From the NCBI RefSeq assembly GCF_026745355.1, contig NC_079207.1, positions 38,901,880 through 38,965,879 of the forward strand: DNA of 64,000 nt, read 5' to 3'. The position numbers and the translations under genes were made by a program. Origin of the DNA: Beta vulgaris subsp. vulgaris. Taxonomy: Eukaryota > Streptophyta > Magnoliopsida > Caryophyllales > Amaranthaceae. Each line of letters opens with the position of its first letter. Position 1 is the first letter of the stretch. Positions 9,307-21,814 of this stretch are shown here, one piece after another. The notes under the pieces are model-generated. The model did no database searches and was not told the DNA's origin. It saw nothing but the letters and a program-made list of their open reading frames with translations.

Positions 9307-12300
9307 ATGGATTTTTCTTCGTCATCGAATAATCCCGACCGCTTATCTTAACACTAGAACAGATAGCCTTCCATCTTCGGCATATTCTGAAGTTGAGCCT
9401 ATATTCTGGCCGGTCATGCCTTTTGTTTTTATGGACATAGACGACAATGTGAGACGACCCAGTAATTACCTGTGTAGGGTAATCTGGTGCGTGTCAGGCA
9501 AACTGCTCGTCTAAGACGTGGAGTAAACCTCTCGGCCTCTAGCTCTGAGATAGAGGCATCAACCGACAAAATCCCTGAAGATGGGGAGCGCGAAGTACAG
9601 AGTACTCGGCCAGCACCAGAAAATCCATCCCCTAGTCTATTAAGAAGGAATCAATGAAAGGACTTATGAGGCCAGTTCATCCGCAAAAGATCTAGAAATA
9701 GATGAGGCTAACGAGGCGGAGAACGCATCTGGTCCGTCCAATGATTCGGATGAGCCCTCCATAACTTCGTTAGAGATTAAACTACGCCTACGTCCTCTCT
9801 CTAACCCTAAATTTATCTTAGCTAATAATGGTTTGTTAGGACGGGTAGGCACATACCTTAGTCATTTGTCCTCGGCAATTACCATGCCGGGGTATTCTTT
9901 TTTCCTGCCGGGTGAGGAGGATATTATTGTTAGTGCTCCGTCCGGCCATTTTTTAGTTTATCGGCTGGCTCTGGATGCGGGGTTGCGATTTCCCCTTCAC
10001 CATTTCATTAACTGTCTTTTACATCACTATAATATCGGCCATAACCAATTAGCCCCAAACTCATCGCGAAATATCCCAACCTTTTTGGTCGTTTGCGAGT
10101 TATAGGGTGTTACTCCTTCATTGCCTGCCTTCACCCAGATACACTATGTATCTAAGGTTCCCAAGACGGTAGAGGGGGCCTGGTTTAGTGTTTGCAACAG
10201 TCACGATTTTTTTACGTCTTGGAACAAGACTTCTATGATGCATGCCTGGAAGGCAGAATTCTTACTCGTCCAGGCCCCTAATGAGGCAGTGGCTAGGAGA
10301 TGCCGCTATTTTAATCGGGCTCCCACCAATACCGGACGAACCGCTTCTCTCTTAGAGTGGAGAGTGATTCAGCCGAGGAGACGGTCGAATACTTCAGGAT
10401 ATCGAAGTATTCTGCCCTAAATAACTCATCATTTAAGGGTCTGTCCAACTGGATCCTTTTTAAGGAAATGTTTTATGATGATAATTTCCCGGTCGCTGCG
10501 GGCTTGCGGCAGGCCGAAGATAAAGGTATACCTATTATTCCCCAAGTAAAATTCTTCGTCTAGGGAATTTGTCTTACTAACAATCTGCTTCTATTTTGCA
10601 GCTTCTACTAAGGTCGTCCTCAAGAAATCTTGGATGGGGGAAATCAACATGTCTAAGTTTACCAACTCTCTATGGAAAGAATACAACAAGTCTGGCTCTG
10701 AAAAGAGGATGGATACCTTGGTAAGTTTTTTCTTTGTGGGCGGCCATGCTGGCCGTCCTACTTCCTAAGGACTATCTCTTCTTAGGATGAGGCTTTCTCA
10801 AGAATGCAAGCCGGCCAAAGCCTTCTGGCTGACCTTCTCTCTTATAAGTAACACCCATCCAAAAACTAAAATGTTTGTTTTTTGGATGAGTCCTATTCCA
10901 AACTGAGAGGCGGCCAGCCTTTTTGAGGCCGGTCTCCTTCTCTAGGTAATCTTCGTCTGGGAACCAACATTTTTGTTGGATTCTGGACGAGCTACCTTTA
11001 GTTTTTGGATGAGTCATGTTCCAAACTGGAAGGCGGACAACCTTTTTGAGGCCAATCTCTTTTTTTGAGCAGGTTTCGTCCAGAACTTAATTTTTGTTAT
11101 TTTTTGGACGTGCTTCTTACTTATGAAGTTTGTTTCCCTAACTAGTCTTCTCTTATCTTTCAAAAAAATGCCCCAACATGTAAGGCGTTTGCGAAGAAGA
11201 CGGCCACCAACAAGAGGCCGGCCACAGTGGGAGATGCTCCTCCCCCCCCCCCAAAAAAAAAAATCCAAAGGCTTTACAGCCAAGAAGAAGAAAACTGATC
11301 GTTCTTCCTTGTCGAAGGTTGAATTGCCTCCTAAGGTGGAGGAGACAACATGGTTCCCTTCGTTAGGGAACTTGCTCTGTTGCCTTCTACAACACTAGAA
11401 CAGCCGAACACGGTTGTTCTTCTGGTAGGCACTGAAAAGGCTGAAGAGCAGATCACCCAGCCGGACGCGCCTAAGGCATGCTCGGCATTTTCCAAGCATG
11501 TAGCAGGATTGATATCTCAAATGCCCCTTGCATACAGATCTGCATCATTATCTTCTGGTGAGTCCTACTACTCAAACGTTGTAAATCGATCTGCGTGCTG
11601 GCGGGCGTCTGATAAGTCTTTCCAATAGATTAACATCAGTCATTCCCTCAAAAACACTAATGACTCTCATCTTTAAGATAAAGGCAAAGGAGTAGTTGAA
11701 GCAGTTCCAGACGCTTCACCTGTATTATCGGACAACGAGTCCTCGACCGCATTTGTAAGGATGACCTCTGCCGATTGTGAGAAGCTCAAACAAGAGCTCT
11801 TTAAATGCTTCCCTGAGCCTTATATCAAAGGCTTAAGAGGTGCTTCCACTGGGCATGTAGGCTACACGTCCCAGCTTGCTGCTGAGGTAAAGAAATGATT
11901 TCCTTACTGTTGTACTTTTGCACTTGGCAAAATAAATTATCTTTCAGGATCGTCTTGACTAATTGAACTTCTCTCTTTCTTTTCAACTCTTTGCTTGCAG
12001 CATTCTAATAGAGGAGTGGGATAAAGAGCTCAGAAAATAAAATAAGCAACTCGTCCGGCAAGCTACTATAGCTGGGGACAAGGATATGCATGACATATTG
12101 AAGTAGGAAATTATGCATCGTCGATCAAGGGAAGCTTGGGAGAAGCGGTCGGAAGAGATGGAGGCGACCAACAAAAATTATTTCCTCAAAATCAACGAAC
12201 TATTTACTAAGAAGGACACTTTGGAGTTAGCCTGGAAGGCTGTGAGAAACACTAATCTCTTGACGGTGGTTCAACTTAGAAGGGAGAATTGCCTTCTAAG

Positions 12301-12509
12301 GGCGCAAAACCATCGACTGAAGGAGGAGGCGGCTCAAGCCCTCGAATCTACCAAAGAGGCTCTGAATGAGATCGTTGACACCTCCAAGTGTTGGGACGTG
12401 AAGGCCTTTGATATGGATGCAAAGGCAGTTGTTATCCATGAGCATACTGACTTGATCATGGAGACTCTAGGGTTTGAAATCAAGAGTAAGAATCAAGTCT
12501 TGGCTTGTA
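9307..12509 (+). pseudogene. Antisense spliced gene of Tat-1: PF04195-like N-terminus plus coiled coil
   Basis: It starts at ATG 9307 (MDFSSSSNNPDRLS), then is shifted. The best domain (9833-10420) reads SGHFLVYRLALDAGLRFPL then HYNIGHNQLAPNSSRN, resembling the 'putative gypsy type transposon' family PF04195. Clear introns follow: an acceptor at 10600 opens exon 10602-10720, whose donor is GTAAGT at 10721. Further exons lie near 10785-10850, 11160-11330 (Lys-rich) and 11680-11886. The last part (12113-12509) is a long charged heptad-rich coiled coil (RRENCLLRAQNHRLKEEAAQ). Stops and frameshifts are present. The gene lies between integrase and 3' LTR, antisense to the element. A solo LTR interrupts it at 12510 and it resumes at about 13142. 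Product function is unknown. Confidence 0.75.
10866..11065 (+). repeat. Diverged tandem repeat within an antisense-gene intron
   Basis: Two copies of a segment sharing TTTTTGGATGAGTC, TTCCAAACTG and GCCTTTTTGAGGCC-like sequence begin near 10866 and 10993, so the period is about 127 bases. It is non-coding. Confidence 0.55.
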
Positions 12510-13140
12510 TGGTGACATGGAGCATAGAAGGAGGCGTGGGATGGAGTGAAGAGGAGTCCTAGTTCTTTTAGGATTACTTCTTGCTTGCTACATAGAATCC
12601 TAGTTTTGTTAGGATTGCTATGTTATTATATATCTAGTAGATAGATTTTATGTTTTACAAGATAAACATGTGCTTGTACATGTTATCTTTAGGCGTGTGG
12701 TTTTGCTAATTAGATTAGGATAAGTTTATGTTTTCCTAGTAGAATTAGTATAGATCTTTTATGTTTTCCTAGTTGGATTAGCATAGATATTTTATCTTTT
12801 CCTAGTTGGATTAGTATAGGTTGTACCTTATATATAGGGGCCGGATTTTCAATAATACTTAGAGTTTAATTTTGTGTTATATACATCTTCTCGATTGTTT
12901 GCTTGAGAGATTAACAATTGAAACCATTAATAATTCTTCAGGAGTTTTGAATTCTTAGTGTTAAACATCTTAAATTCAGGAGTGTTTTTAAGAGTGTTTA
13001 AATTCTTTTATTCAAGTTTCAGGAGTGATGTTGAGTAGAGAAATATCCTTGTTCGACTATTATCATTGAGTTTGTTCGAAATCTTGGAGTCTTTTCTTCA
13101 AGATTCTTATTCATACCTGATTATTAGAGTTCTTGGTTTA
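12510..13140 (+). repeat. Solo LTR inside the antisense gene (ends approximate)
   Basis: From TGGTGACATGG at 12510 the coding sequence is replaced by an LTR-like stretch. It has tandem TTTTCCTAGTTGGATTAG repeats, a TATA box (CTTATATATAGGGG near 12830) and a transcript-like leader. The coding frame resumes with SAFEMLAEADD at about 13152. Layout and start resemble the gypsy LTR at 5968, so the same broad family is likely. No second LTR or internal domain is present, hence solo. I could not find an exact 5-bp target duplication. Confidence 0.65.
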
Positions 13141-13141
13141 G

Positions 13142-13311
13142 TAATCATATCAGCCTTCGAGATGCTGGCCGAGGCGGACGACGTTCCTCGCTATGAGCAT
13201 CGTATAGACTTCCAAGAGAGCCTTCACCGGGCCATGATTGTTGGGGAAGAGCCTCCGGTTTTTCAAGAGTCTTTTGGCGACGAAGATGAAGAGGAAGCGG
13301 CCGACACATAG
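13142..13311 (+). pseudogene. C-terminal exon of the Tat-1 antisense gene
   Basis: About 55 codons continue the antisense product after the solo LTR. They read AEADDVPRYEHRIDFQESLH and an acidic tail (FGDEDEEEAADT) before a TAG at 13309-13311. Confidence 0.65.
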
Positions 13312-14409
13312 ACTCAGGCCAACAACACCAACCTCCCTCATGAATAGAACTCATTGCCTTAGTTCCCTTGTTCTTATAATCTCGCCGGAGGCCAATCTAT
13401 ACGTAGCTTGTTTTGGTTTCTATCTTCTAGGTTGTAATCGTTTGGACATGAGATTTATATCAAAACTTATTTTTCTATTCTTGTCTTTTTTTGCAATTTT
13501 CCTTTTGCTAACTAAGTACCAAAATGCCTCGTCTAGTTGTGGATAAACTTGGACGTATTAAATCCATAATTTTCTCCAACAACCTAAGTGCCGAGGTTAC
13601 TCATCCCTGATTAAAGAAACGTTTCTCTTAAAATAGAATTTTGAACGTTATACCCGCCTATCTATTTCTAGACGGTCTCTTTTTCTATATTTTCACAACT
13701 CTTGGTGATGTTCGTCCGAGATTAGAGAATAGATAGGCATGCATTAACCTGGACGGTTTGGTTTCGATTGAATCACTGTGTATTGGTTGTCCCCCCCTCC
13801 TTGGACGAAGTGAATTCTATGAATCTTATGTGTTCCAAGAAGGAGAACGACCATGTCTAGCAATGATGCTTAAGTAGAATAAAGGCATTTAGGGCCAGTA
13901 ATCCGTCTTGTTTCTTCTGTAATAACTTGTTCCTTTACTAAGGTGGTTATTACTTTTGATGGCCTTACGTTTGAAAGTAAGATCCCTTTACTAAGGTTTC
14001 TTAATTATGTTCGTCTTCTTTCAGAAGATTGATGGTACTATTTCTAGATTTTATCGTTTGAGTGCCATTCATCATGTGAGAAACCTTATTGATCAGTGAC
14101 ATGTTTGGCTGATCTCCTGATAGAAACCCTGTTCGTCAAGAAAATTGCCTTTGTTTGTTTTTGTATGGTGGATGTTTAAATTTATTTACTTTGTTACTTA
14201 GTTAAAATTACCTATTTTAAACCACTGTTTCGGCCGGTGGTAAGATGCTCCTAAGTAAACGACGATAAGTAACAAGTAAAGAGACAATCATAGAGTGAAA
14301 GTAGAATTATATTATATGAATTTTGCTTGGCTGAGTGCTAAGGTACATGTATAAATATCTTCATTTTTTGTGCCACATCATGCTTGTTAGAGTCTAACAA
14401 ACTTCCTAA
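13312..14409. other. Spacer between antisense gene and integrase of Tat-1
   Basis: About 1.1 kb without a convincing frame on either strand. AT-rich, with no repeat structure that I can see. The two convergent transcription units would meet here. Confidence 0.5.
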
Positions 14410-14908
14410 TTACATCAGACAATTGTAATTTTTCAAAGTATATGAGTTCCAAGTTCGAGGGGTTGGACGACCATCCATGGCTTGAAGACGGAAGGTTCCA
14501 CTTTGAACTTCCTGGGCGACTTTATAAGGTCCTTCCCAGTTTGCCGTTAGTTTGCCCAACTCTCTGGCTTTCCCGACCGCTTTCATCTTCTTTAGGACCA
14601 AGTGACCCACTTTAAGTGCTCGTCTGGCGACTCTTTTGTTAAACTCACAAGCCATTCGGAGCTTATAGAATTGCATTCTTAACAAAGCATTACCCTTGAT
14701 TTCTGGTACTTTATCCAAGGTCATGCGCAAAGCAGTCCAATTGGCCTCTTCTAAGTATAACATGATCCTTAGAGTAGGCTCCTCTATCTCAACGGGTAAA
14801 ACTGCTTTAGAACCATAGACAACCTCTTTTACCCATTAGCCTTTTGCATTGTCTAGTTTCTTTTTTATGTCTCTTCATAGGATCTTGTGAACGTTTCCAC
14901 TTGTCCAT
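14410..14908 (-). pseudogene. Integrase C-terminal region of Tat-1
   Basis: The intact part (14410-14763) reads KVGHLVLKKMK, LTANWEGPYKVAQEV and ends RTWNSYTLKNYN before the stop. This is the hallmark C-terminus of Tat-type integrases, where NWEGP and a final TWN..HLKxYY motif are typical. Upstream, other-frame fragments (VYGSKAVLP, then GQVE at about 14905) belong to the end of the catalytic core, with bases lost between. The core itself is missing because the Athila-like element enters at about 14909 and the Tat sequence beyond it has been deleted. Confidence 0.88.
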
Positions 14909-16515
14909 ATAATTCTATATTTTTAGCCCTAAAATTAATCTTATAGTTGTCTTCTTTATAATATTTATTGACTTTTAGCAATTATGGGTTATTTACGTTC
15001 TTATTATATTTTATTGAATAAATATCTTAAATAGTGTATTATTTTAATTATATGTATTTCACAAGTTCACTTTGAGAAAGAAAGGCAACAAGAATAAAAG
15101 AAAAGAAAAATAAAAAAAGAGCCACTTTAGTTGGGATGCAAAGAAAAGAAGAAATACATAAAGGACTTGTTGTGGGTGCTCACGTGAGCTTGTGGAAAAC
15201 AAAAGAGCAAACTCATATTTTCTTCCTCCTCATTTCCTTTTTTCAATGTACAGAGCAACAGAAAATAGGAAATTTCCTATTTTCTAATTCCATGATCAAG
15301 TAGGAAGGGAAAAGGAAAATTGTTCCTTTGATTCAAGATTCTTCAACGAATTCAAGAGTCTAATATAGGGAATATGGAGCATATGAAATTATTTCTTTCC
15401 ATCTCTACAAAGAATTTCCCTAAAATTGATAATTGGGGATTTCTCAATCGGGTATATAAATTCCTAATTTCTACCGCAAGAACACACACAAACAGAGCAA
15501 TAGAAATTTAGAGTTGTGAAAGCAAGGTAGTAATACAAGGAGATCTGAGGCTAAGAGATTGAGGAGTATTGCAAGAGAGTTGTCGACATTTTTGGAGAAT
15601 CACGTGCAGCGTTTGCCTTAGGTTAATCCGAATTTCATAAGTTTCTCTCTTCTTTACTCCTTGATTATCTTGTTTTTGTGATTGAACTTGGTTGTTATTT
15701 TTGTTAATTAGATGATATTTTGGTTTCTAATTTTTGATTTTGGTCTAAGTGTTTGAATGTTGAGTTTATTCATATTTCAATATTAAGTTTTGTATTTATT
15801 CAATTCATGTGTTAATTTGTGTTTGAATTATAAAAGTTTAATCTCAATACTTGTAGTAGTGCACGATTACTTGTATGAAGTACTTAGACTTTGCTAACTT
15901 CCTATTAGGCGCGACGTTTAATGGTAATTTAGAGATGATGACTTAATAATACTAGTGTGAGCGGCTCATAATTAGTTTTTTTAAGTATATGAATTGAACT
16001 AATAAACCAAGTTTATTGAGATTGTTTATATTTTAGCAAGATTGTAGGTTTCTAATGAGCAAAATATTGATTTGACCGCTACGGTAATTCAACAACCTAT
16101 TTACTAAGCTTATTATTGAACTAGACCAAACGACTTGGATTAAAAAACTAAGTTGTGTATAATTTATCCATGGTCAAACCTAAGTTTTGTTGGTTGCTTG
16201 TTTGTCACTTGTGAATAGTAGAATAATATTTATTTTTCTCTAAGCTTATTTATAGTAGATATTTAGGTATGATTTTAAAACCCCCCATTATATGTTCATA
16301 AGAGTAAATAATGTTTATACCAGCATTTATATATATTCTTTATGTGCATAATAGTTTAAATTTTGTTGTGAGTTAACTTTGAGAGTTAGGAATTTTTAAT
16401 AATCTTCTCGTGGGATCGACCCTTTCTTACCCTTTTACTAGTTGTTAGTATTTTTTGAAGGAATACGATTGGTATTATAAATTATTAATTTGTGTACGGT
16501 AAACGACACGTATCA
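14909..16515 (+). repeat. Athila-A 5' LTR
   Basis: It ends CGTATCA at 16515, four to five bases before the PBS. The segment 15027-15975 matches 32699-33645 closely, for example TTTCACAAGTTCACTTTGAG, GCAAGAGAGTTGTCGACATT and GTGAGCGGCTCATAATTAG. The left limit is set by the end of recognisable Tat integrase and is approximate. Confidence 0.8.
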
Positions 16516-16520
16516 AATTT

Positions 16521-16538
16521 TGGTGCCGTTGCCGGGGA
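16521..16538 (+). other. Primer binding site of Athila-A
   Basis: TGGTGCCGTTGCCGGGGA differs by one base from the TGGCGCCGTTGCCGGGGA site seen in Athila-B and other Athila elements, thought to pair with tRNA-Asp. Confidence 0.85.
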
Positions 16539-18792
16539 GATATGTTTTAGTTTCCTATTTATCAAAGTTTGACTTACTCCTTGTATATTGTTGTATATTT
16601 TTGCAGCATGACAATAAAATTTCAGTTGTAAATTTTAGTCTCTAAAGGTCCTACTGTTCAACCGTGTCTGTACTATATCTCTGACTATGATCTGTTAGTT
16701 AGAGTAAATTACACTAGTGTATTTTTGTGGGTGTGTCTTGCTATGCTATTATATTTAGTGAACTATGAAACATTTCATGCGCTTGAATATCATATTTGCT
16801 TAGTTTCATCTTGTGCCTAATAAGTGTGTTAACTTTGCTCAATTAATAATGAATCTGCATGATTATCTACTTGTGTTCCATTTTGTCCCACAAATGCCTT
16901 AATTTATTTAAGTAAAAAAGTAGTGAGACATGAGCAGGCTCACATACATATCCTTAGTATAAAATTGTTGATTGCTTAGGAGTTTAGAGAGTTTGATTTT
17001 GTCTCTAGTGCTCATTTAATCTCTGATTTTTATGACTAGAAGTGCTAATTGGTTCATCTTGGTTTGCGTGGCTTAGCTAATCAGTTTTGCATCTATACTT
17101 TTCTGTGAATATATAGTGTGAGGAGTGAATCTTTGTGAAAAAAAATAGAGGTCATTTAGTTGGACTAGCAACAATGTTAACAATCTAGTATTCTTCTCAC
17201 CTAGTAGTCTGATATTTTTATTTATTTATTTCTATCTTTGCCTATAAGTCAAATCATTAGTATATTTTATGTCGTTTGCTAGTTTAAGTTGGCATCTTAT
17301 ATTGTAGTAGTGTAACATGTCCATATCATGTTTGCATATAACATTTTGCATGATATTAGCTTGTTTCAAATCCTACATCATATTTGTTGGGAGTATCTTT
17401 GGTATTGTTCTAGAATTATACACTTTACTGCTTGATTTTTTTTTCAGTACAATAAACAGTGAATGTTGGTGTTGTGCCTGCTAGTATTTTCGCTAAGTGC
17501 TTTTTAGATTCGTGCATATAACTATAAGTATAAAACATGGAGTAATATGTCAAGGATTTTTGTATAACCCACCTTTTTGAATCCTGTAGCATCTTTTGCT
17601 TTTCTTCCTATCTAATAGACAATGAATTTACTCTTTTAAAGGCTACCACTAAAGAAGACTAAAAAATTAAACAGCTTAGAATTCCATGCTAATGAGTAGT
17701 AAGTTCTCACAAATTTTATGCATAATTACATTGCACAAACCTTCCTAAAAAGTTATGTTAATGTCTAGTTGTCTGCAAGAGTAAATATTGGCTCCAGCTA
17801 GGCTGACATCTTGTTAAAAAAAAAAACAGGGGGACTTCCTCTGTTTCTTATTGTGAGAGTTTAAGTAATAGTGCTTAGTTATAATGTCTATAAAGTATAA
17901 AACAAATGTGCTCTCAGTTGGTATAATTCCCTTTCTTCTAATTTGTTTTAAAAGCTTTTGAATATGGTACTAAAGTGGAGCAGTTGTAGTTAGACCACAT
18001 GTGAATGCTCTTACTCCTACAGGTTAGATCAGTAAGTTGTTAATTTTATTGGATATTGATGCTGCCAGTTTGTAGGTTTAATAGGCTGCATTTCCCCCTC
18101 TATACTCATGCCTTTAACTTACCTTACCTTCATTGCATAAGTCAATTAGTAATGATTTGATTAGGTTGACCTCAATGTTCGGGAAACCACATTGATATTC
18201 TGTTTGAGAAATTAATTTTATTTCAGAGCACTTATAGTGACATGCCGTTCTAAAATGAGAATCACATCATAGTATTAAGGAAGTATTATAAAGTATAATT
18301 TTTACGAACACTCTATAAGAGAGTTAAGTTCATTTTCTTTTTGTAAGTCGCAGACATGCTTCCTCTTGTTTAGCTATTTATTATTAGAACTTGATTATGA
18401 AAACCAACTGAACTAAAGAAGATGAACTATGTGCTTATGAAGTAAATTAATGGACTTACCCTTCATGTTTCTAAAATTAAACAAGTCGATATTCTTGAAA
18501 TGTTAAACTGGGCAGCATATGTATAATCGAGTAAGTTGTCCTTACTTTCACGCTTCAAGTAATGTGGGCTCTTGCGATTCCAGTAGTTTTCAAGTAATCT
18601 GAATTTCTACTATTACTATCTGCGAGTTATTACCTGCTAATATTTATTATTTATTCGATATATTGAGGAACTGAGATGATTATTGTTAAAGATGAAATTC
18701 ATATTACCACTTTCTACTCCTCAGTTAATTACTCTGCAAACAACCTGTAAATCACTTGGAGTATATAATAATTCTGCATTTTTTTGTTTACA
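16539..18792 (+). other. Long untranslated leader of Athila-A
   Basis: About 2.2 kb between PBS and gag, AT-rich with many stops in all frames. Long leaders are common in Athila elements. I see no gene or strong repeat here. Confidence 0.5.
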
Positions 18793-20474
18793 GTACATGA
18801 AAACACGCTTACGTCGTGAACAATTGCTATTTGATCCAGAAATAGAGCGGACAACTAGAAAAACAAGGAAATAATTCTTACAAAAACAACTAGAAGAATG
18901 TCTTTATCTTGAGAACTTATTCAAAGATGGAGAAGAGATGGGTGATGAAAGAACCTTGAAGGAGCTAGCTGCACCTAAACTGGTTGATGAACCACTTGGC
19001 ATTGTTTTTCCATCCATGGAGAAACCTCTAAAGTTAAACTCAGGTTTTTCTCAACCTTGTACCAAGATTCTATGGCCATGGAGGTGAGGATCCAAATCGA
19101 TTTCTTAAAGAATTTTTGGTTGTGTGTTCTTCTATGAAACCATAAGGTAATCCTAATCATGTCAATATACATTCTTTTCCATTTTCATTGTTTGACATAG
19201 CTAAAGATTGGTTGTATTCCCTTCAATCTGGATCAATTACTACGTGGGATGCACTACAAAAAGCTTTTCTAGAAAATTTCTTCCCTGCTAGTAGAATTAG
19301 ATCCATTACGAAGGAGATTTGTGGTGTCAAACAACATTCTAATGAATCATTATATAAATATTGGAAATGTTTTAAGAGACTTTGTGCTTCTTCCCCCCAA
19401 CATAATATTAGTGACCAACTTCTTATCGAATTATGAGGGTCTTTTGGGTAACAATAAAAATATGATTGATGCGGCTAGTGGGGGTGTTTTAGTTGATAAA
19501 ACACCTACACAAGCTAGACATTAATTAGTAACATGGCCCAAAATGCTCGACAATTTGGGTCACGTAACGATGTGAAAATAGTAAATGAAATTGAGTTAAC
19601 TTCTGTTAAAAGTCAGTTACAGGAAAATGCACAACAAATAGCCACCCTCACTACATTGATGTCTAAGTTTGTTGGGAATGAATCTAAGGCTAAAGTTTAT
19701 GGTATTTGTTTTGATTTTTCTCACAATACTAATGCTTGTCCTACAGTGCAATTTGAAAATGTGAATGCATTAGGAGGTTTTTCTGGTCAACCCCAAAGAA
19801 AATATGACCCCTTTTCACCAACTTCTATTGAAGGTTGGAGAGACCATCTGAACTTAAGATATGGACATAGACCTCAGTTTAGTCAAGGTAATTCTCGACC
19901 TTTTATTCATCAAAACCCTCAACCTCAACCTTCTAGCTCTTCCTTAGAAGACTTAGTGAAGCAACTTACCACCCAAATTGGCCAAGTAAATAATCAGAAT
20001 GTTGAGTATCAAAAGAAAACTGATTCCCATCTCCAACAACTTGACACCCATATTGGTCAAATTTGTACTTCTTTAAGTAATATAGAAAATCATGTGTTAG
20101 GCGAACTACCATATCAACCTTTGCAGAATCCAAGTAAAAAAGTTAACGCAATCTCACTAGAAAGAAGAACCACAATGGATGAGCCTTTAGGAAATTTAAA
20201 TGAACATGAAGATGATGACATGCAGGGAAATAGAATTCCGTTATTAGATGCAATAAAGTTGGTTCTTAAATATAGTAAACTCTTGAATGACTTTCTCACT
20301 ACATCTAACAAACACAAAGGGGAAGAAGTTTTGAGACCTCGTAGTATACCAACCCAAAAATATGAAGACGCTGGATCATTCTCAATTTCGTGTAGGATAG
20401 GTGAGACTATTTTTTCGACAATGCGTGTTAGATTTAGGATCCGCGGTAAATGTTTTTCCCCTCTCTTTATATGA
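18793..20474 (+). pseudogene. Athila-A gag
   Basis: Gag opens at about 18798 (MKTRLRREQLLFDPE) and has the Athila marker RTLKELAAPKLVDEPLGI. After a frameshift it continues at 19188 with AKDWLYSLQSGSITTWDAL, FLENFFPASRIRSITKEI and ESLYKYWKCFKRLCASSP, the conserved capsid core. The downstream frame (19533-20474) holds a decayed zinc knuckle (YGICFDFSHNTNACP, first Cys replaced by Tyr) and a Gln/Pro-rich linker followed by a hydrophilic helix-forming stretch. Several frameshifts show it is non-functional. Confidence 0.85.
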
Positions 20475-20519
20475 CATGTATAAGATGGGACCAGTAAGAC
20501 TTCTAGTGAGATCCTTATT

Positions 20520-20912
20520 ATGGCTGATGGTAGTAGTGTTTGTTCTATCGGATTATTAGAGAACATTCTTGTTCAAGTCAAGCACTTGTGCTTTCTGGTT
20601 GATTTTATTGTTATCAATGTAATGCATAATTCTGAGATTTTATTAGGGAGACCATTCTTAAAGACTTCAAAAGCATTAATTGACGTTGCTCACGATTGTG
20701 TCACTCTTGAAAGCAATGGAGAGAAACTTAATTTGAATGTATTTGAACAGGAAGATTCTGATGTAGAGTCAGGTGCTACTAATTATGCTGCTTATTGTCT
20801 TGCCCAGCTTCGACCGAAAAATTTGGAGATTTTACTAGATGAGATGGTGCACGATGTCGGACTAGGGAACATGTTGATGAATGCTCTAAATGAAATTAGT
20901 TTGTTCGAATGA
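20520..20912 (+). pseudogene. Athila-A protease region, terminal
   Basis: The segment reads ADGSSVCSIGLLENILVQVK, then SEILLGRPFLKTSKALIDV, the flap and C-terminal part of an Athila retropepsin. About 70 further codons end at a TGA (20910-20912). The N-terminal catalytic Asp segment is in a broken frame just upstream (about 20430-20520). No RT follows, although the RT should begin about 150 codons later. Confidence 0.8.
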
Positions 20913-21178
20913 ACATAGAAATACGTCGAGCCAACGACGTAAACTAAAGGCGCTACTTGGGAGGCAACCCATGATATTTTGATGGCGACAACCATAGTGG
21001 GAGTCCTATGCTACGCTTGCTGGTAATCAAGACCTTTGGCCGCGCATATCAACACACACCACATTACCTGGTCCAGTACACTATTGACACCAGTACCATA
21101 GCACAGTACCAAGGCATTGTCCCCTACTCCCATCTTTGTCATAAAACCAGCTAAGTCTTCTCTTTCTTTCCTTCATTT
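20913..21178 (+). other. Athila-A post-integrase untranslated remnant
   Basis: It contains AAACTAAAGGCGCTACTTGG and GGAGGCAACCCATG. The same stretch follows the integrase stop of Athila-B (minus strand near 38817-38850: AAACTAAGCGCTTCTCGGG). Its presence immediately after protease marks the pol deletion junction. The copia LTR begins at 21179. Confidence 0.75.
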
Positions 21179-21799
21179 TGTAGGAATCTATAAGTACTAT
21201 AAAGCGGAATTTCATGAATCAAATTCATAAGCACTTAAATCAGGATCATATGCATATACAATTAAGGATCACATACAAGTTTAGAAATAACTATTGTAGC
21301 GTGATTTCCACAAAGCTTGAATAACCCGGATTGAGAATCTCAGATGTTATTCCTCTACTTAGTCCACCAACCCAGATCAAAACTCCACCAATGCTAGTTG
21401 GAAAGGAAGAAAACTTCTTCTTTGGTTTCTTGGAGTATAACGTGACTTTTGAAGAGAGAGAATAGGAGAGAGAAAATAATAAGAGAATAAACTGATTGTT
21501 TTCTTTTCTGCCTAACCCAAATATATAAAAGTATTTAGGTCAGATTTCTCTCCTTTTCCCCTCTCTTGGCGGCCACCCTAGGGCCCTCTTGGGCTCTAGG
21601 TTTCTTTTGTTGATCCAAGTTTAATGTGTGACCTTGTAGGATCCGTTAATTGGGCTTCGGGTTTATTTATTTACTAATCCGAAGTTCTATATCTTTCTTA
21701 GCAAGACGTATAGACGACCCAATATAACGAACTTATTATCTCTATAATAGATCCATTATAATTAGTAATTGCATTTAAGTCGAGGACATAAATCCTTCA
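21179..21799 (-). repeat. Copia 3' LTR
   Basis: On the minus strand it begins TGAAGGATTTATGTCC, has a TATA-like box (TTTTATATATTTGGG near 21530) and ends GATTCCTACA. A polypurine tract abuts its start. Only one LTR is available, so limits come from TG...CA ends and the tract. Confidence 0.75.
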
Positions 21800-21814
21800 A
21801 TCTCCCACTTGTCC
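21800..21814 (-). other. Copia polypurine tract
   Basis: GGACAAGTGGGAGAT on the minus strand directly precedes the LTR start TGAAGG. This is the typical copia plus-strand primer. Confidence 0.85.

Noticed and set aside
10772..11283. Minus-strand frames in the Tat-1 antisense gene
   Set aside because: They lie in introns with a diverged tandem repeat and show no motif.
12113..12562. Coiled-coil frame as an independent host gene
   Set aside because: It continues from spliced exons of the antisense gene, is broken by the solo LTR, and its last codons are LTR sequence.
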